Shown here one piece after another: positions 14,503 through 21,463 of a stretch of 26,475 bases of DNA (its first letter is position 1; each line of letters begins with the position of its first letter). Under the pieces are notes generated by a model. That model searched no databases. It was not told where the DNA came from and saw nothing but the letters and a program-made list of their open reading frames with translations. The DNA is from a virus. Location: IMG/VR virus record IMGVR_UViG_3300032246_000414, positions 1-26,475 of that record. One strand, given 5' to 3'. The translations under genes and the position numbers were made by a program.

Positions 14503-14513
14503 AGTTTTAGTTT

Positions 14514-14636
14514 TTATCTTCCCTGTCCTCTATATGCTTTAGTCTTAGATGAATGTTTGTTATAAGATTTCTTTGCCTGTCCTCTTTTGCGTTTGCCAAA
14601 TGTTAGCTTTGTTGAATCGTTTTTACCCTTTGCCAT
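14514..14636 (-). CDS. Small basic protein, 40 aa
   Basis: From the ATG at 14636 the frame encodes MAKGKNDSTKLTFGKRKRGQ, then AKKSYNKHSSKTKAYRGQGR. About a third of the residues are Lys or Arg, and there is no hydrophobic core, so it is probably disordered and binds nucleic acid or acidic partners. It overlaps the HNH gene by 14 nt and lies 11 nt before the 117-aa gene. Similar tiny basic proteins sit beside HNH/terminase genes in Bacteroidetes phages. Role unknown. Confidence 0.65.
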   Translation of the reverse strand: MAKGKNDSTKLTFGKRKRGQAKKSYNKHSSKTKAYRGQGR

Positions 14637-14880
14637 CTAATTTTTCTTTATGTTTATTTTTTAAATATTCCATATGTGTTTTAGTATCACCCATAACTGT
14701 ATGACAATATCTGCATAGTGCCATCAGGTTTCCTATTTTGTCCGCTTCTTTGTTTCCCCCCATTCCCCTAGCTTCTATATGGTGAATATCTACTGCCTTT
14801 GCTCCACATGATTCACAAGGTATAAAATCCTCTATTCCATATCCAAAGTAATCCAAATATATCTTAGTATGTTTCTTCAT
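14623..14880 (-). CDS. HNH endonuclease
   Basis: An 85-residue protein with a complete zinc-bound HNH (beta-beta-alpha-metal) layout: C22-x2-C25, catalytic His pair IHH (33-34), Asn51 in GNLMALC, and C56-x2-C59 followed by His60. HNH proteins next to terminase genes assist cutting of packaged DNA in cos-type phages, as with HK97 gp74. That role is likely here because the terminase genes follow within about 500 nt. The N-terminal YLDYFGYGIEDFIPCESC is the common start of the family. Confidence 0.88.
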   Translation of the reverse strand: MKKHTKIYLDYFGYGIEDFIPCESCGAKAVDIHHIEARGMGGNKEADKIGNLMALCRYCHTVMGDTKTHMEYLKNKHKEKLDGKG

Positions 14881-15046
14881 TAAACATTATGAAATTTAAT
14901 GATACAAAGATAAAACCAAAATTCAAACTTTTATGTAACTGATTATGCTCATCTACACTATATCCTAATGATATGCCCAAGTGTATTGTGTTAGTTAATA
15001 TACCTAATGATATTCTAAAGTTGCCAAATTGAATAAACCATTCCAT
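14864..15046 (-). CDS. Hypothetical protein, 60 aa
   Basis: Begins MEWFIQFGNFRISLGILTNT and continues IHLGISLGYSVDEHNQLHKS, then a hydrophobic end GFIFVSLNFIMFN. Alternating hydrophobic and polar residues suggest a small beta barrel or meander. The start shares bases with the stop of the HAD-fusion gene (TAATG), and the stop overlaps the HNH start by 17 nt. That dense coupling argues for a real gene. No function is assigned. Confidence 0.55.
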   Translation of the reverse strand: MEWFIQFGNFRISLGILTNTIHLGISLGYSVDEHNQLHKSLNFGFIFVSLNFIMFNEETY

Positions 15047-15774
15047 TATTTATCTATTTGCTTTAGTTTGTTTATTGCCCATTCAATTCCTGAAGTGCCA
15101 CCCCATGCATCCCACATTAAACCACCGCAACCTTCTGAATAAGGTACATCTTTATTTTGTTGATGTCTTTTAAAAGATGCCATCCTAGCTATTGTATCCC
15201 TTGAAATGTTTTCTTTATTAGCTAATTGATTTGCTCTAGCTTTACCAACTGCAGTTCCACATTCACCCCATCCATTTTCTTCTGCCCACTTTAAAGCCTT
15301 TTTTGCATTATTAGTAGCTGATTCAGGATAATCATTATATGTTATCTCAAATTCAAATTTAACTCCTCTAGCTTTTGGTAATGCATTAACCTGTGCAATT
15401 ACATCAGGATTATTATCTGTATGTATTTCTATTCCTAATGAAGATATCTTTTCAACCTTAGCTTTATTTGAACCTGTTGCATAAACTCTATCTGCAGGTA
15501 TACCTAAATCTTTTGCAGTACCTAGCATTGTTTCTTTGTTATCTCTAGCTGATATTATATAAACTAAATTACCTGCAGCAATATCTCTTTTAGCTTTTTC
15601 TTTTCCTGCATCTGTACTTAATACCCCATCATAGTCATAGCTAACTTTCTTAGCTGCCATTTTACCACCTGCTAAAATTGCTGCCCATACTTTAGCAGCC
15701 TTATCATGAGTATCATAAATACAACTTCCTGTACCTATTCTGTATTTTCCGTTGCTACATTTATATATTGGCAT
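15046..15774 (-). CDS. HAD-like domain fused to a C-terminal phage domain, 242 aa
   Basis: Three parts are visible. Residues 1-38 (YKCSNGKYRIGTGSCIYDTH) look like a small Cys-containing module. Residues 43-130 form a HAD-like fold with motif I SYDYDGVLST (D47, D49), motif II IISARD (S75) and an acidic motif HTDNNPD (D120, D124). Residues 145-242 (YPESATNNAKKALKWAEENG, ANQLANKENISRDTIARMAS, PYSEGCGGLMWDAWGG) are a domain I associate with phage head proteins. HAD enzymes are mostly phosphatases or nucleotidases; the substrate is unknown. The start overlaps the end of the glycosyltransferase gene by 14 nt. Confidence 0.72.
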   Translation of the reverse strand: MPIYKCSNGKYRIGTGSCIYDTHDKAAKVWAAILAGGKMAAKKVSYDYDGVLSTDAGKEKAKRDIAAGNLVYIISARDNKETMLGTAKDLGIPADRVYATGSNKAKVEKISSLGIEIHTDNNPDVIAQVNALPKARGVKFEFEITYNDYPESATNNAKKALKWAEENGWGECGTAVGKARANQLANKENISRDTIARMASFKRHQQNKDVPYSEGCGGLMWDAWGGTSGIEWAINKLKQIDK

Positions 15775-16765
15775 TGCCTATCAATTTATTATAAATAGCA
15801 AATCTTTTGTTATTTATTGTGTGTAGGTTAAAATTAGCATTGCAGTATTCAAATAGCTTTTGTCCATATTCAATCCTAGCTGCTTCATCATTAACTAATA
15901 ATTTAATCCAATAATACCAATCCCTTTGATTATTTATATAGCATACAGGCATATCTTTATATGGATGCACATTGCTAACAATAGCAGGGTTTCTTTTTGA
16001 TGCAGTTTCTAATACTTTTAAATTAGATTTCATTGCACCAAATTTATTATCAACCAAAGGGATAACGCTAATGTCTGAATCAGCATAAGCACCCATATAT
16101 TTTGTTACCTCTGCATAGTCATATATGGTTGGATTAAGTTTTAATCCATTGGTAAATACTCCTATCATTCTATCCCAAAGATGTTTTTCAGCTAGATTAT
16201 AACCTGCAATTACAGTTCTTACAGGGAAATTAATCTTCTTCATTGGATTTCTTAATATATCTAAATCAGGAACATGAGTACCTGAACCTGACCAAAACAA
16301 CCTAACCATATCAGATTCCAATTTATTATCTTGGAATTGCTCCTCACCATATGGTAAAGCATTAGGTAATATTTCTACATTAGTATTATACTTATAAATT
16401 TCATCAGCTAACCTTTCATGAGTACAGGTACAAAGGTCTGCTACTTTTAAATATTCAGTTATAATTTCAGATATATTGGTATCCTGATATCTTTGATACA
16501 AAATATGTGATGGGGGTAAATGCCAATAGTCATCATTATCAACTATTAATTTAAAGTTATATTTCAACTTCATCTTAACTAATAGCTTTGCATCTGTTGA
16601 ATTTAAAAACCTATTAAAAATTACTATATCATAATTATTATCAAATACTAATTCATTAATAGTATCTGTAATCATACAATAGTCTTTTTGCATATTAACT
16701 AATGGCATCATTATTCTATGATAACCAACTCCACTAAATTTGCTTGTTACTGCTAATATTCTCAT
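15761..16765 (-). CDS. Glycosyltransferase, GT-B type
   Basis: A 334-residue protein starting MRILAVTSKFSGVGYHRIMM, the usual N-terminal strand and nucleotide-sugar acceptor loop of GT4-like enzymes. The middle has LIVDNDDYWHLPPSH and ADLCTCTHERLADEI. The C-terminal Rossmann half has LFWSGSGTHVPDLDILRNPM and KFGAMKSNLKVLETASKRNP, the latter equivalent to the E(x7)E donor-binding region (ending VLETA). It should transfer a sugar from an activated donor; donor and acceptor are unknown. It overlaps the GT-A gene by 4 nt, so the two are coupled. Phage enzymes of this kind may decorate virion proteins, DNA or host surface glycans. Confidence 0.82.
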   Translation of the reverse strand: MRILAVTSKFSGVGYHRIMMPLVNMQKDYCMITDTINELVFDNNYDIVIFNRFLNSTDAKLLVKMKLKYNFKLIVDNDDYWHLPPSHILYQRYQDTNISEIITEYLKVADLCTCTHERLADEIYKYNTNVEILPNALPYGEEQFQDNKLESDMVRLFWSGSGTHVPDLDILRNPMKKINFPVRTVIAGYNLAEKHLWDRMIGVFTNGLKLNPTIYDYAEVTKYMGAYADSDISVIPLVDNKFGAMKSNLKVLETASKRNPAIVSNVHPYKDMPVCYINNQRDWYYWIKLLVNDEAARIEYGQKLFEYCNANFNLHTINNKRFAIYNKLIGNANI

Positions 16766-17349
16766 AATGGTATATAATATGCTTTAGTTCCATCAGTATA
16801 TTGTGATACGTTTTTATTGTGTAAATCCCAAGTCTTTTTAACTAACTCCATTTTATTATAACCATATTTATCACTACCGTTCTGTTCTAAGTGTGTAGCT
16901 TTAGTAAATGGTACAAATTTAGTATGCAATCCTGCTGACCTTACTCTTGTGCAGTAATCTAAATCTATTGCTCCGTAAGGGTCTAACTCTTGATTAAATG
17001 CACCTACTCTTTTAATTGCTTCTTTTGTTATTGTAAAGTTCCCAATCAAATCTAATGAATCACCTGAAAAGCCATCTAAAGGAATTGAGCATATACCTAT
17101 TGATTCATCATTTAAAAATTCATTTCTAATTGATAACCAATTATTAGGTTCTAGTATATCATTTCCCAAAATGGTAACATATTCAATATGACTAAAGTCT
17201 ATTTTATTTAACCCTACATTAATTGCATTAGCTATTCCTTTTTCTTTAACTATTACAAGCTGCTCAATATCTGCACCTGCATTAATTAAGTTATGACCTA
17301 ATGTACTAACACTATCGTTTTGATAGTTTAAAAATATTACTGCGTTCAT
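16762..17349 (-). CDS. Glycosyltransferase, GT-A type, short
   Basis: A 195-residue protein starting MNAVIFLNYQNDSVSTLGHN. It has a Rossmann-like start, VTILGNDILEP (a GND variant where DxD is usual for metal and donor binding), and the acceptor motif VGAFNQELDPYGAIDLDYC with a downstream TRVRSAG. This is the core of GT2-like enzymes but shorter than the ~230-300 residue norm, so it may be a minimal catalytic domain. The DxD change could alter metal use. The stop overlaps the GT-B gene (ATGA-type) and its start overlaps the acyltransferase end by 4 nt. Confidence 0.75.
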   Translation of the reverse strand: MNAVIFLNYQNDSVSTLGHNLINAGADIEQLVIVKEKGIANAINVGLNKIDFSHIEYVTILGNDILEPNNWLSIRNEFLNDESIGICSIPLDGFSGDSLDLIGNFTITKEAIKRVGAFNQELDPYGAIDLDYCTRVRSAGLHTKFVPFTKATHLEQNGSDKYGYNKMELVKKTWDLHNKNVSQYTDGTKAYYIPL

Positions 17350-17828
17350 CTTGGTTTGTTTACTCCTATTTTTCTAGCAGGAACACCTGCATACTTTGAA
17401 TATTCTTCTGTCATCCCTTTAATAAATGCACTTGCTCCAATCATACAACCTTCTTCTATTGTAGTGAATTGATGAAGTACTGCATTTAATCCTATGTTTG
17501 AATTTTCTTTAATTATAGAATGACCGCCAATTTTTGCACCACAACTTATAGTTACATTGTTTTGAATTATACAATCATGTCCTATATGTGAATGTTTCAT
17601 TATAAAACAATTGTTTTTAATATATGTGACATCTTGTGTACCTGCATCTATAGTTACCAATCCTGTAATAATATTATTATTCCCAATAATTACTTTTCCT
17701 TTTGGTTCATTCCAATACTTCTTATGTTCTGCAGGGTCACCTATAATACAATAAGCACCTATATAATTGTTATCACCTAATTCAACATTATCACCTATGA
17801 TTGCAGTTGGGTGTATATAATTAGCCAT
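17346..17828 (-). CDS. LpxA-like left-handed beta-helix acyltransferase
   Basis: I set the start at the ATG at 17828 (MANYIHPTAIIGDNVELGDN), as the longer start at 17849 adds only MVANRKL. Hexapeptide repeats ([LIV]-G-x4) recur along the sequence: NYIGAYCIIGD, GKVIIGNNNII, CIIQNNVTISCGAKIG and MIGASAFIKGMT. The HSHIGHDC segment is where LpxA carries its catalytic His, and PARKIGVNKPR closes the helix. The fold adds acyl or acetyl groups to nucleotide sugars. With 160 residues it is shorter than LpxA (about 260) and closer to sugar O- or N-acetyltransferases. It precedes the two glycosyltransferases. Confidence 0.8.
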   Translation of the reverse strand: MANYIHPTAIIGDNVELGDNNYIGAYCIIGDPAEHKKYWNEPKGKVIIGNNNIITGLVTIDAGTQDVTYIKNNCFIMKHSHIGHDCIIQNNVTISCGAKIGGHSIIKENSNIGLNAVLHQFTTIEEGCMIGASAFIKGMTEEYSKYAGVPARKIGVNKPR

Positions 17829-18114
17829 TAGTTTTCGGTTTGCGACCACGCTTTTTTATTTCAACTATTTCAGTTGGGATTAATAAATTATCTTGATTTA
17901 ATACTTTTTCATAATATGCATATAATCTTAGCACCATATCCATTCTGCAATTCCCACACCATATAGTTAATATAAAACCTGCATCAATATATTTCCTATA
18001 AATATGCTCATACATCTTCATTATATTCAAATCTAAATTGCGAAGGAATCCACTCTTTGCAGTTTCATAATTATTATAATGCTCCTTCAAATATTGCCTA
18101 TGTTCTAGTTCCAT
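17821..18114 (-). CDS. Conserved hypothetical protein, 97 aa
   Basis: Begins MELEHRQYLKEHYNNYETAK and is mostly helical and charged. The motif IWCGNCRMDMVLRLYAYYEK holds a CxxC pair that could be redox-active or bind metal, and the C-terminus is strongly basic (EIKKRGRKPKTNG, with an AT-hook-like RGRKP). It overlaps the membrane protein gene by 10 nt and the acyltransferase by 8 nt. I recognise the pattern from Bacteroidetes phages, where it has no assigned function. The RGRKP tail is a hint of DNA binding only. Confidence 0.7.
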   Translation of the reverse strand: MELEHRQYLKEHYNNYETAKSGFLRNLDLNIMKMYEHIYRKYIDAGFILTIWCGNCRMDMVLRLYAYYEKVLNQDNLLIPTEIVEIKKRGRKPKTNG

Positions 18115-18344
18115 ATTTTATAAATTAATGTTTCTGTTATTGCTGCTAAAAATCCTGATATAAATAATACACTTGATATGTTTAAAATCAATTCAGGTGT
18201 GAAATATAATACGACCGCAATCCACGAAGCCAAGCAACTTCCGCAACTGAAAGGCTTGAAATTGATTCCCCATTTACGGTGTAAGTTGTGGATAGTATTA
18301 AAAAATAATGAAGCACATATACTTGTTATAATTATTTGAATCAT
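18105..18344 (-). CDS. Small membrane protein, 79 aa
   Basis: Begins MIQIIITSICASLFFNTIHN. Hydrophobic segments span about 2-17, 40-53 and 57-74, so two or three membrane helices. Between the first two is FSCGSCLASWIAVVL with a CxxC in a loop. The gene overlaps the sigma-like gene by 4 nt and the following gene by 10 nt. Its CxxCxxxW and position are shared by phage proteins of unknown role. There is no transporter or holin signature beyond size. Confidence 0.6.
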   Translation of the reverse strand: MIQIIITSICASLFFNTIHNLHRKWGINFKPFSCGSCLASWIAVVLYFTPELILNISSVLFISGFLAAITETLIYKIWN

Positions 18345-18823
18345 TTCCTTATGTGTTTTTTCAATTCAGTTTTTGTTTGTTTTAGTGTTCTAATAATTGA
18401 CATATATGGAATCCCTGTATGTCTACTTAACTCCTTTGCATTCTTATTAAAATCAAATGCATATAGTTTTAATATTTCCTTTTGATACCAATGAAGATTT
18501 TCTATTCCTTTTTCCATTATACCAATAACACAATTATCTTCTGCTTCAGCTATATCCTTTTCTTTATACTCTGTATGATTCCTATACTTCTTCCAAAATT
18601 GGCTTCTATCAGATTTAATCATGTTAAGCATTGTCCTAACTATATAAAATCTAATTTCATTCCTTTCATACATACCCAATAACTTAGCATCATCCATTTC
18701 TAGCAAAACTAAAAACACTTCTACCTTTAAATCATATTGCAATTCTTCAGGTTGCATCTTTGCAAATGCCTGATTGACTTCTTCGTTAAGCCAATATTGC
18801 TCTATAATTTTATTTTTGTCCAT
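18341..18823 (-). CDS. Sigma-70-family-like RNA polymerase sigma factor
   Basis: A 160-residue protein starting MDKNKIIEQYWLNEEVNQAF. The first half (residues 10-80, RNEIRFYIVRTMLNMIKSDR, then SQFWKKYRN) matches an ECF sigma region 2, with the helix that binds the -10 strand and a basic end. A short linker with an acidic stretch (KEKDIAEAEDN) leads to region 4-like residues 105-157 (NLHWYQKEILKLYAFDFN, then KELSRHTGIPYMSIIRTL), a helix-turn-helix for -35 contact. Such factors redirect host polymerase to phage promoters. Whether it acts on the promoters at 12455-12487 or 23173-23203 is unknown. It overlaps its neighbours by 22 and 4 nt. Confidence 0.7.
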   Translation of the reverse strand: MDKNKIIEQYWLNEEVNQAFAKMQPEELQYDLKVEVFLVLLEMDDAKLLGMYERNEIRFYIVRTMLNMIKSDRSQFWKKYRNHTEYKEKDIAEAEDNCVIGIMEKGIENLHWYQKEILKLYAFDFNKNAKELSRHTGIPYMSIIRTLKQTKTELKKHIRK

Positions 18824-19116
18824 TCAATTAGTACAGGTTGATTATCCTTTTCGGTGCAAATATATACAATTCCTTTACAATTATGAATATCTTGCAATCT
18901 TTCTTTTTGTTCAGGACTTAATTTATCACCAATCTTTTTAACTTCTACTGCAACATAAACACCTTCTGATGTATATCCTTGCAGGTCTGCCCATCCTTTT
19001 TCTATAGTTCCTTTGCGTTTACCAAATGGAATATTATTAACTCTGTTAAGTCTATACCCAATATATTCTAAACTCTTTTTTGCCCACTTTGTTAAATCGT
19101 TTGCTGATATGTCCAT
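18802..19116 (-). CDS. VRR-NUC-like nuclease / Holliday-junction resolvase candidate
   Basis: A 104-residue protein with the PD-(D/E)xK core: GWADLQGY with D44, then VYVAVEVKKIGD with E58 and K60, and SPEQKERLQDIHNCKG giving the helix with Q70 typical of VRR-NUC domains. The N-terminal helix is LTKWAKKSLEYIGYRLNRV. It would cut branched DNA during phage recombination or packaging. It lies at the end of the replication block and overlaps the sigma gene by 22 nt. Confidence 0.82.
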   Translation of the reverse strand: MDISANDLTKWAKKSLEYIGYRLNRVNNIPFGKRKGTIEKGWADLQGYTSEGVYVAVEVKKIGDKLSPEQKERLQDIHNCKGIVYICTEKDNQPVLIEWTKIKL

Positions 19117-19117
19117 A

Positions 19118-19282
19118 TTAAAATGCTATTATTGTATCTTGTTTTCTATTTTTATGTCTTTGCTTTTCAGATTCTCTATGACAATCTGCACATAAAGTTA
19201 AACTGTATCCTGTTAAATTATTCTTTGCAATTTTAAATTCATTATACTTTTTGCTCATTCCGCATTTTTTGCACTTTCTCAT
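19118..19282 (-). CDS. Small zinc-finger protein, 54 aa
   Basis: From the ATG at 19282: MRKCKKCGMSKKYNEFKIAK, then NNLTGYSLTLCADCHRESEK. C4-x2-C7 and C31-x2-C34-H35 form a four-Cys zinc site like the knuckle of HNH/endonuclease VII-type proteins, but the catalytic second half is missing or very short. The gene ends 2 nt before the nuclease gene. It could be a truncated HNH or a stand-alone zinc ribbon binding DNA. Confidence 0.6.
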   Translation of the reverse strand: MRKCKKCGMSKKYNEFKIAKNNLTGYSLTLCADCHRESEKQRHKNRKQDTIIAF

Positions 19283-19418
19283 AAAACTCTTTTTTTTCAG
19301 TTATTAAGTTGGTTTTTGTTTTTACATCCATATAGGATGCATAATAGTTTATAAAATCAGAAGTATACGCATACCTTTTAATTCCCCTAAAATTATACTT
19401 GATTTGATATATTTTCAA
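19242..19418 (-). CDS. Possible small protein with TTG start, 58 aa
   Basis: A frame open from the TTG at 19418 to 19242 reads MKIYQIKYNFRGIKRYAYTS if TTG is the start. It then continues DFINYYASYMDVKTKTN and a charged helical end. It overlaps the end of the 248-aa gene by 26 nt and the zinc-finger gene by 41 nt, and it has plausible amino acid composition. No ATG is available except an internal one. It fills the 110-nt gap otherwise without coding capacity. Confidence 0.35.
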   Translation of the reverse strand: MKIYQIKYNFRGIKRYAYTSDFINYYASYMDVKTKTNLITEKKEFYEKVQKMRNEQKV

Positions 19419-20139
19419 AATATTTTACTAAAGCTAGTTTTTTACATTGTGTATCAATAAAATCATCATCCTTTATACGTTTACTAAATTCTTTTGCATC
19501 TTGTCCATATAACTTATTAAGTTTCAATAGATTATCTTCTCTTACTAGCTTTATTATATTTAACATTTCGCTAGGTTCAAACTTTAATTTTCCCTGTCTT
19601 AGTAAAATTGCGAATACCTTATCTGCATTAAAAACCTTATTAAAGTCATTTTTAGCCGATTCTAGCCACTCTTTTTGAGTAAATGATACTATGTCATCAT
19701 CTGATAATTTAGGTGTCTCTAATTGGCTTAAAATAGGTTTTATCATTTTTCTAACTTCTACTGCCTTTTTTGTATAGGCTGACATTACCTGACCAATAAA
19801 CTTAGGACTAAACTTTTCATAGTGTTCAGTACTGCAATCTAACTTACCCTGCACTGCCATTTTAAAAGCTATCCTAAATTCCTGTACGGTATAAAATGGA
19901 TAACTTGTACGTATAAAGTCTTCAATAATAATCATTTCTTCTTTGTCAGGATATTTTGTAAATCCTAGCAAAGTAAAAATATAAGCTAAGTTTTCTTTTA
20001 AAGTTACAGTTGAAAGCAAATTAAGTTTATCACCTTTAAAGGCTTCAGCTATTTCATTATCAGCTATTAACCCACTCTTTAAGGGAAGCCATTCGTTCTT
20101 TACTTGTGGCAGTTGGTTTAAATGTTTTTGTATTTCCAT
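19393..20139 (-). CDS. Replication accessory protein candidate, 248 aa
   Basis: A protein starting MEIQKHLNQLPQVKNEWLPL. A helical middle region LKENLAYIFTLLGFTKYPDK, EDFIRTSYPFYTVQEFRIAF, then KFSPKFIGQVMSAYTKKAVE, is one I recognise in Bacteroidetes phage proteins directly after DnaD/DUF1376-type initiators. There is no Walker motif, so it is not a DnaC-type ATPase. A loader or primosome-partner role is inferred from gene order. Its start overlaps the replication protein end by 80 nt in a different frame, an unusually long coding overlap, and is preceded by AAAAAACAAACTACGTT. Function is uncertain. Confidence 0.6.
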   Translation of the reverse strand: MEIQKHLNQLPQVKNEWLPLKSGLIADNEIAEAFKGDKLNLLSTVTLKENLAYIFTLLGFTKYPDKEEMIIIEDFIRTSYPFYTVQEFRIAFKMAVQGKLDCSTEHYEKFSPKFIGQVMSAYTKKAVEVRKMIKPILSQLETPKLSDDDIVSFTQKEWLESAKNDFNKVFNADKVFAILLRQGKLKFEPSEMLNIIKLVREDNLLKLNKLYGQDAKEFSKRIKDDDFIDTQCKKLALVKYFENISNQV

Positions 20140-20935
20140 AACGTAGTTTGTTTTTTATCCAAGTATTTATTCTGCGTTTAACATCAAAAAACTTTTCAAG
20201 TTCATAACGCAATTTACCATTTTTATCTGATTCACACCAATATTCTAAAAATTCATTATACGATTCACCTAATAGTTCTTTATATTCTTCTATACTATTT
20301 ATAAATAAATCTTTATTATTTACATTTATATTTACATTTTCCATATGTTTTAACATATGTTTATTCATATGATTTGTAATATAATCAATTACTTCTTGTT
20401 CATTTATATTAAACCAATCACCATTTATATGATATTCTTCAAACTTTTTATGTATATTTTTTTCATCACCTAAAGTACAATTTTCAAAATAACATATAAA
20501 TAATAATCTTTTATTTTCTCTGCTTTTTATTGTACTAAGCCTATTTTTGGGGTTAATACTAGCACCTATTTTTATATAACCACTATCTAAATCCTTAAAT
20601 AAATAAATACAAGTTATATTATTATCAGATTCTAATGTCTTTTGATTTATACCACTTCTATTGTTTCGCCTTGATTCTGTAAAATTTGCTCTCTTTTCTT
20701 TTTCTTGTTCAAGCCTTTCATTAAAAAATAATCCTTTTTCATCTTGCTTAAATTTATCTTTAATGTTTTTCCAATTTTCTCCAACGGTTCGTTCAATCAT
20801 ATGTATGTTCATATGTCCTCTATTGAATTGCAACATTAGCAGTTCCATATATGCACCTTTTTCTTCAAAGGTCATACCCATTGTACCCCCAATGTAATCA
20901 TTAGGATAAAATAAAAATGCAGGGTCTTTTGACAT
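20060..20935 (-). CDS. DUF1376-type replication protein with inserted GIY-YIG-like domain
   Basis: I use the ATG at 20935 (MSKDPAFLFYPNDYIGGTMG); the longer frame to 21064 adds residues unlike the family and overlaps the DnaA-like gene. Residues 1-90 (MTFEEKGAYMELLMLQFNRG, WKNIKDKFKQDEKGLFFNER) match the DUF1376 domain of phage replication initiators. Then ANFTESRRNNRSG enters the usual linker, but residues about 107-187 are IYLFKDLDSGYIKIGASINP, NRLSTIKSR and IHKKFEEYHINGDWFNI, a T5orf172/MUG113-type GIY-YIG-like domain. After it the typical linker resumes (MNKHMLKHMENVNINVNN), and a C-terminal helical part (residues ~210-291) follows. The inserted domain has Arg and a Lys-Ile-Gly core; whether it cuts DNA is unknown. 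Confidence 0.78.
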   Translation of the reverse strand: MSKDPAFLFYPNDYIGGTMGMTFEEKGAYMELLMLQFNRGHMNIHMIERTVGENWKNIKDKFKQDEKGLFFNERLEQEKEKRANFTESRRNNRSGINQKTLESDNNITCIYLFKDLDSGYIKIGASINPKNRLSTIKSRENKRLLFICYFENCTLGDEKNIHKKFEEYHINGDWFNINEQEVIDYITNHMNKHMLKHMENVNINVNNKDLFINSIEEYKELLGESYNEFLEYWCESDKNGKLRYELEKFFDVKRRINTWIKNKLRYGNTKTFKPTATSKERMASLKEWVNS

Positions 20936-20961
20936 AAAATAAAAAATGGGGTTCAGATTCC

Positions 20962-21026
20962 CTGCTAGTCGCATTAGCAGTTCATCATCCCCCCAATATT
21001 GTTTTGTAAGATATATGCGACATATC
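20962..21026 (-). promoter_or_regulatory. Replication gene leader with two hairpins whose loops are complementary
   Basis: Minus-strand hairpins are GATAT-GTCGCAT-ATATC (21026-21010) and CTGCTA-ATGCGAC-TAGCAG (20980-20962). The 7-base loops GTCGCAT and ATGCGAC are exact complements, so a kissing or alternative pairing is possible. The region lies 27 to 91 nt before the replication protein start at 20935. A TATATTTG element occurs at 21052-21045 but lacks a -33 TTTG. Regulation of replication gene expression is inference. Confidence 0.5.
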
Positions 21027-21032
21027 TTTGTT

Positions 21033-21461
21033 TTAATTAGAAGACAAATATAAATTATATTCATCTAATTCAGTACATATCTGAAGTATTTTTTCTTTAA
21101 ACCATTCTTCAGTTTCCATTATATTACTACAATTTTTAATAGAATACAAAGTTGTGGAATGATGATTTACTCCAATATAAGGTGCTATTTCAGATAGACT
21201 TAATTTAGTATATAATCTTAATATATAAGCTGCTGCTTGTCTACCATGAATGGTAGATTGTTTTCTATTTTTAGCTTTAATATCAGTATCAAAAACTTCT
21301 TCAACTAATTGTACAATCTTATTAGGTTTTATACTTTTATTAGATATTGTTACTGCTATATCATCAAGTATAATGCCTTCCCTTGTCATTAGTTTATGTA
21401 GGAAATTAAAGCTATCTTTTTGCATTTTATATGCATCATGTATTTGTTTTTGTATTGACAT
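21033..21461 (-). CDS. Stand-alone DnaA domain IV-like DNA-binding protein
   Basis: A 142-residue protein. Residues 61-130 (KNRKQSTIHGRQAAAYILRL, LSLSEIAPYIGVNHHSTTLY, SIKNCSNIMETEEWFKEKIL) match the C-terminal DNA-binding domain of DnaA, including the helix-turn-helix and the NHHSTTLYS version of the DnaA signature. The AAA+ ATPase and the N-terminal DnaB-interaction domain are absent. The N-terminus (about 1-60) is helical and unfamiliar. The gene lies directly before the replication protein. It could bind phage origin boxes or displace host DnaA. No perfect TTATCCACA box was seen in the gaps. Confidence 0.85.
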   Translation of the reverse strand: MSIQKQIHDAYKMQKDSFNFLHKLMTREGIILDDIAVTISNKSIKPNKIVQLVEEVFDTDIKAKNRKQSTIHGRQAAAYILRLYTKLSLSEIAPYIGVNHHSTTLYSIKNCSNIMETEEWFKEKILQICTELDEYNLYLSSN

Positions 21462-21463
21462 AG

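Noticed and set aside
14905-14912. TATCTTTG on the minus strand before the HNH gene
   Set aside because: No TTTG at 19-21 nt upstream and it lies inside the 60-aa frame; kept out as a promoter.
18291-18299. TGTGGATAG, one base from a DnaA box
   Set aside because: It lies inside the 79-aa membrane protein gene and is a single imperfect copy, so it does not support an origin.
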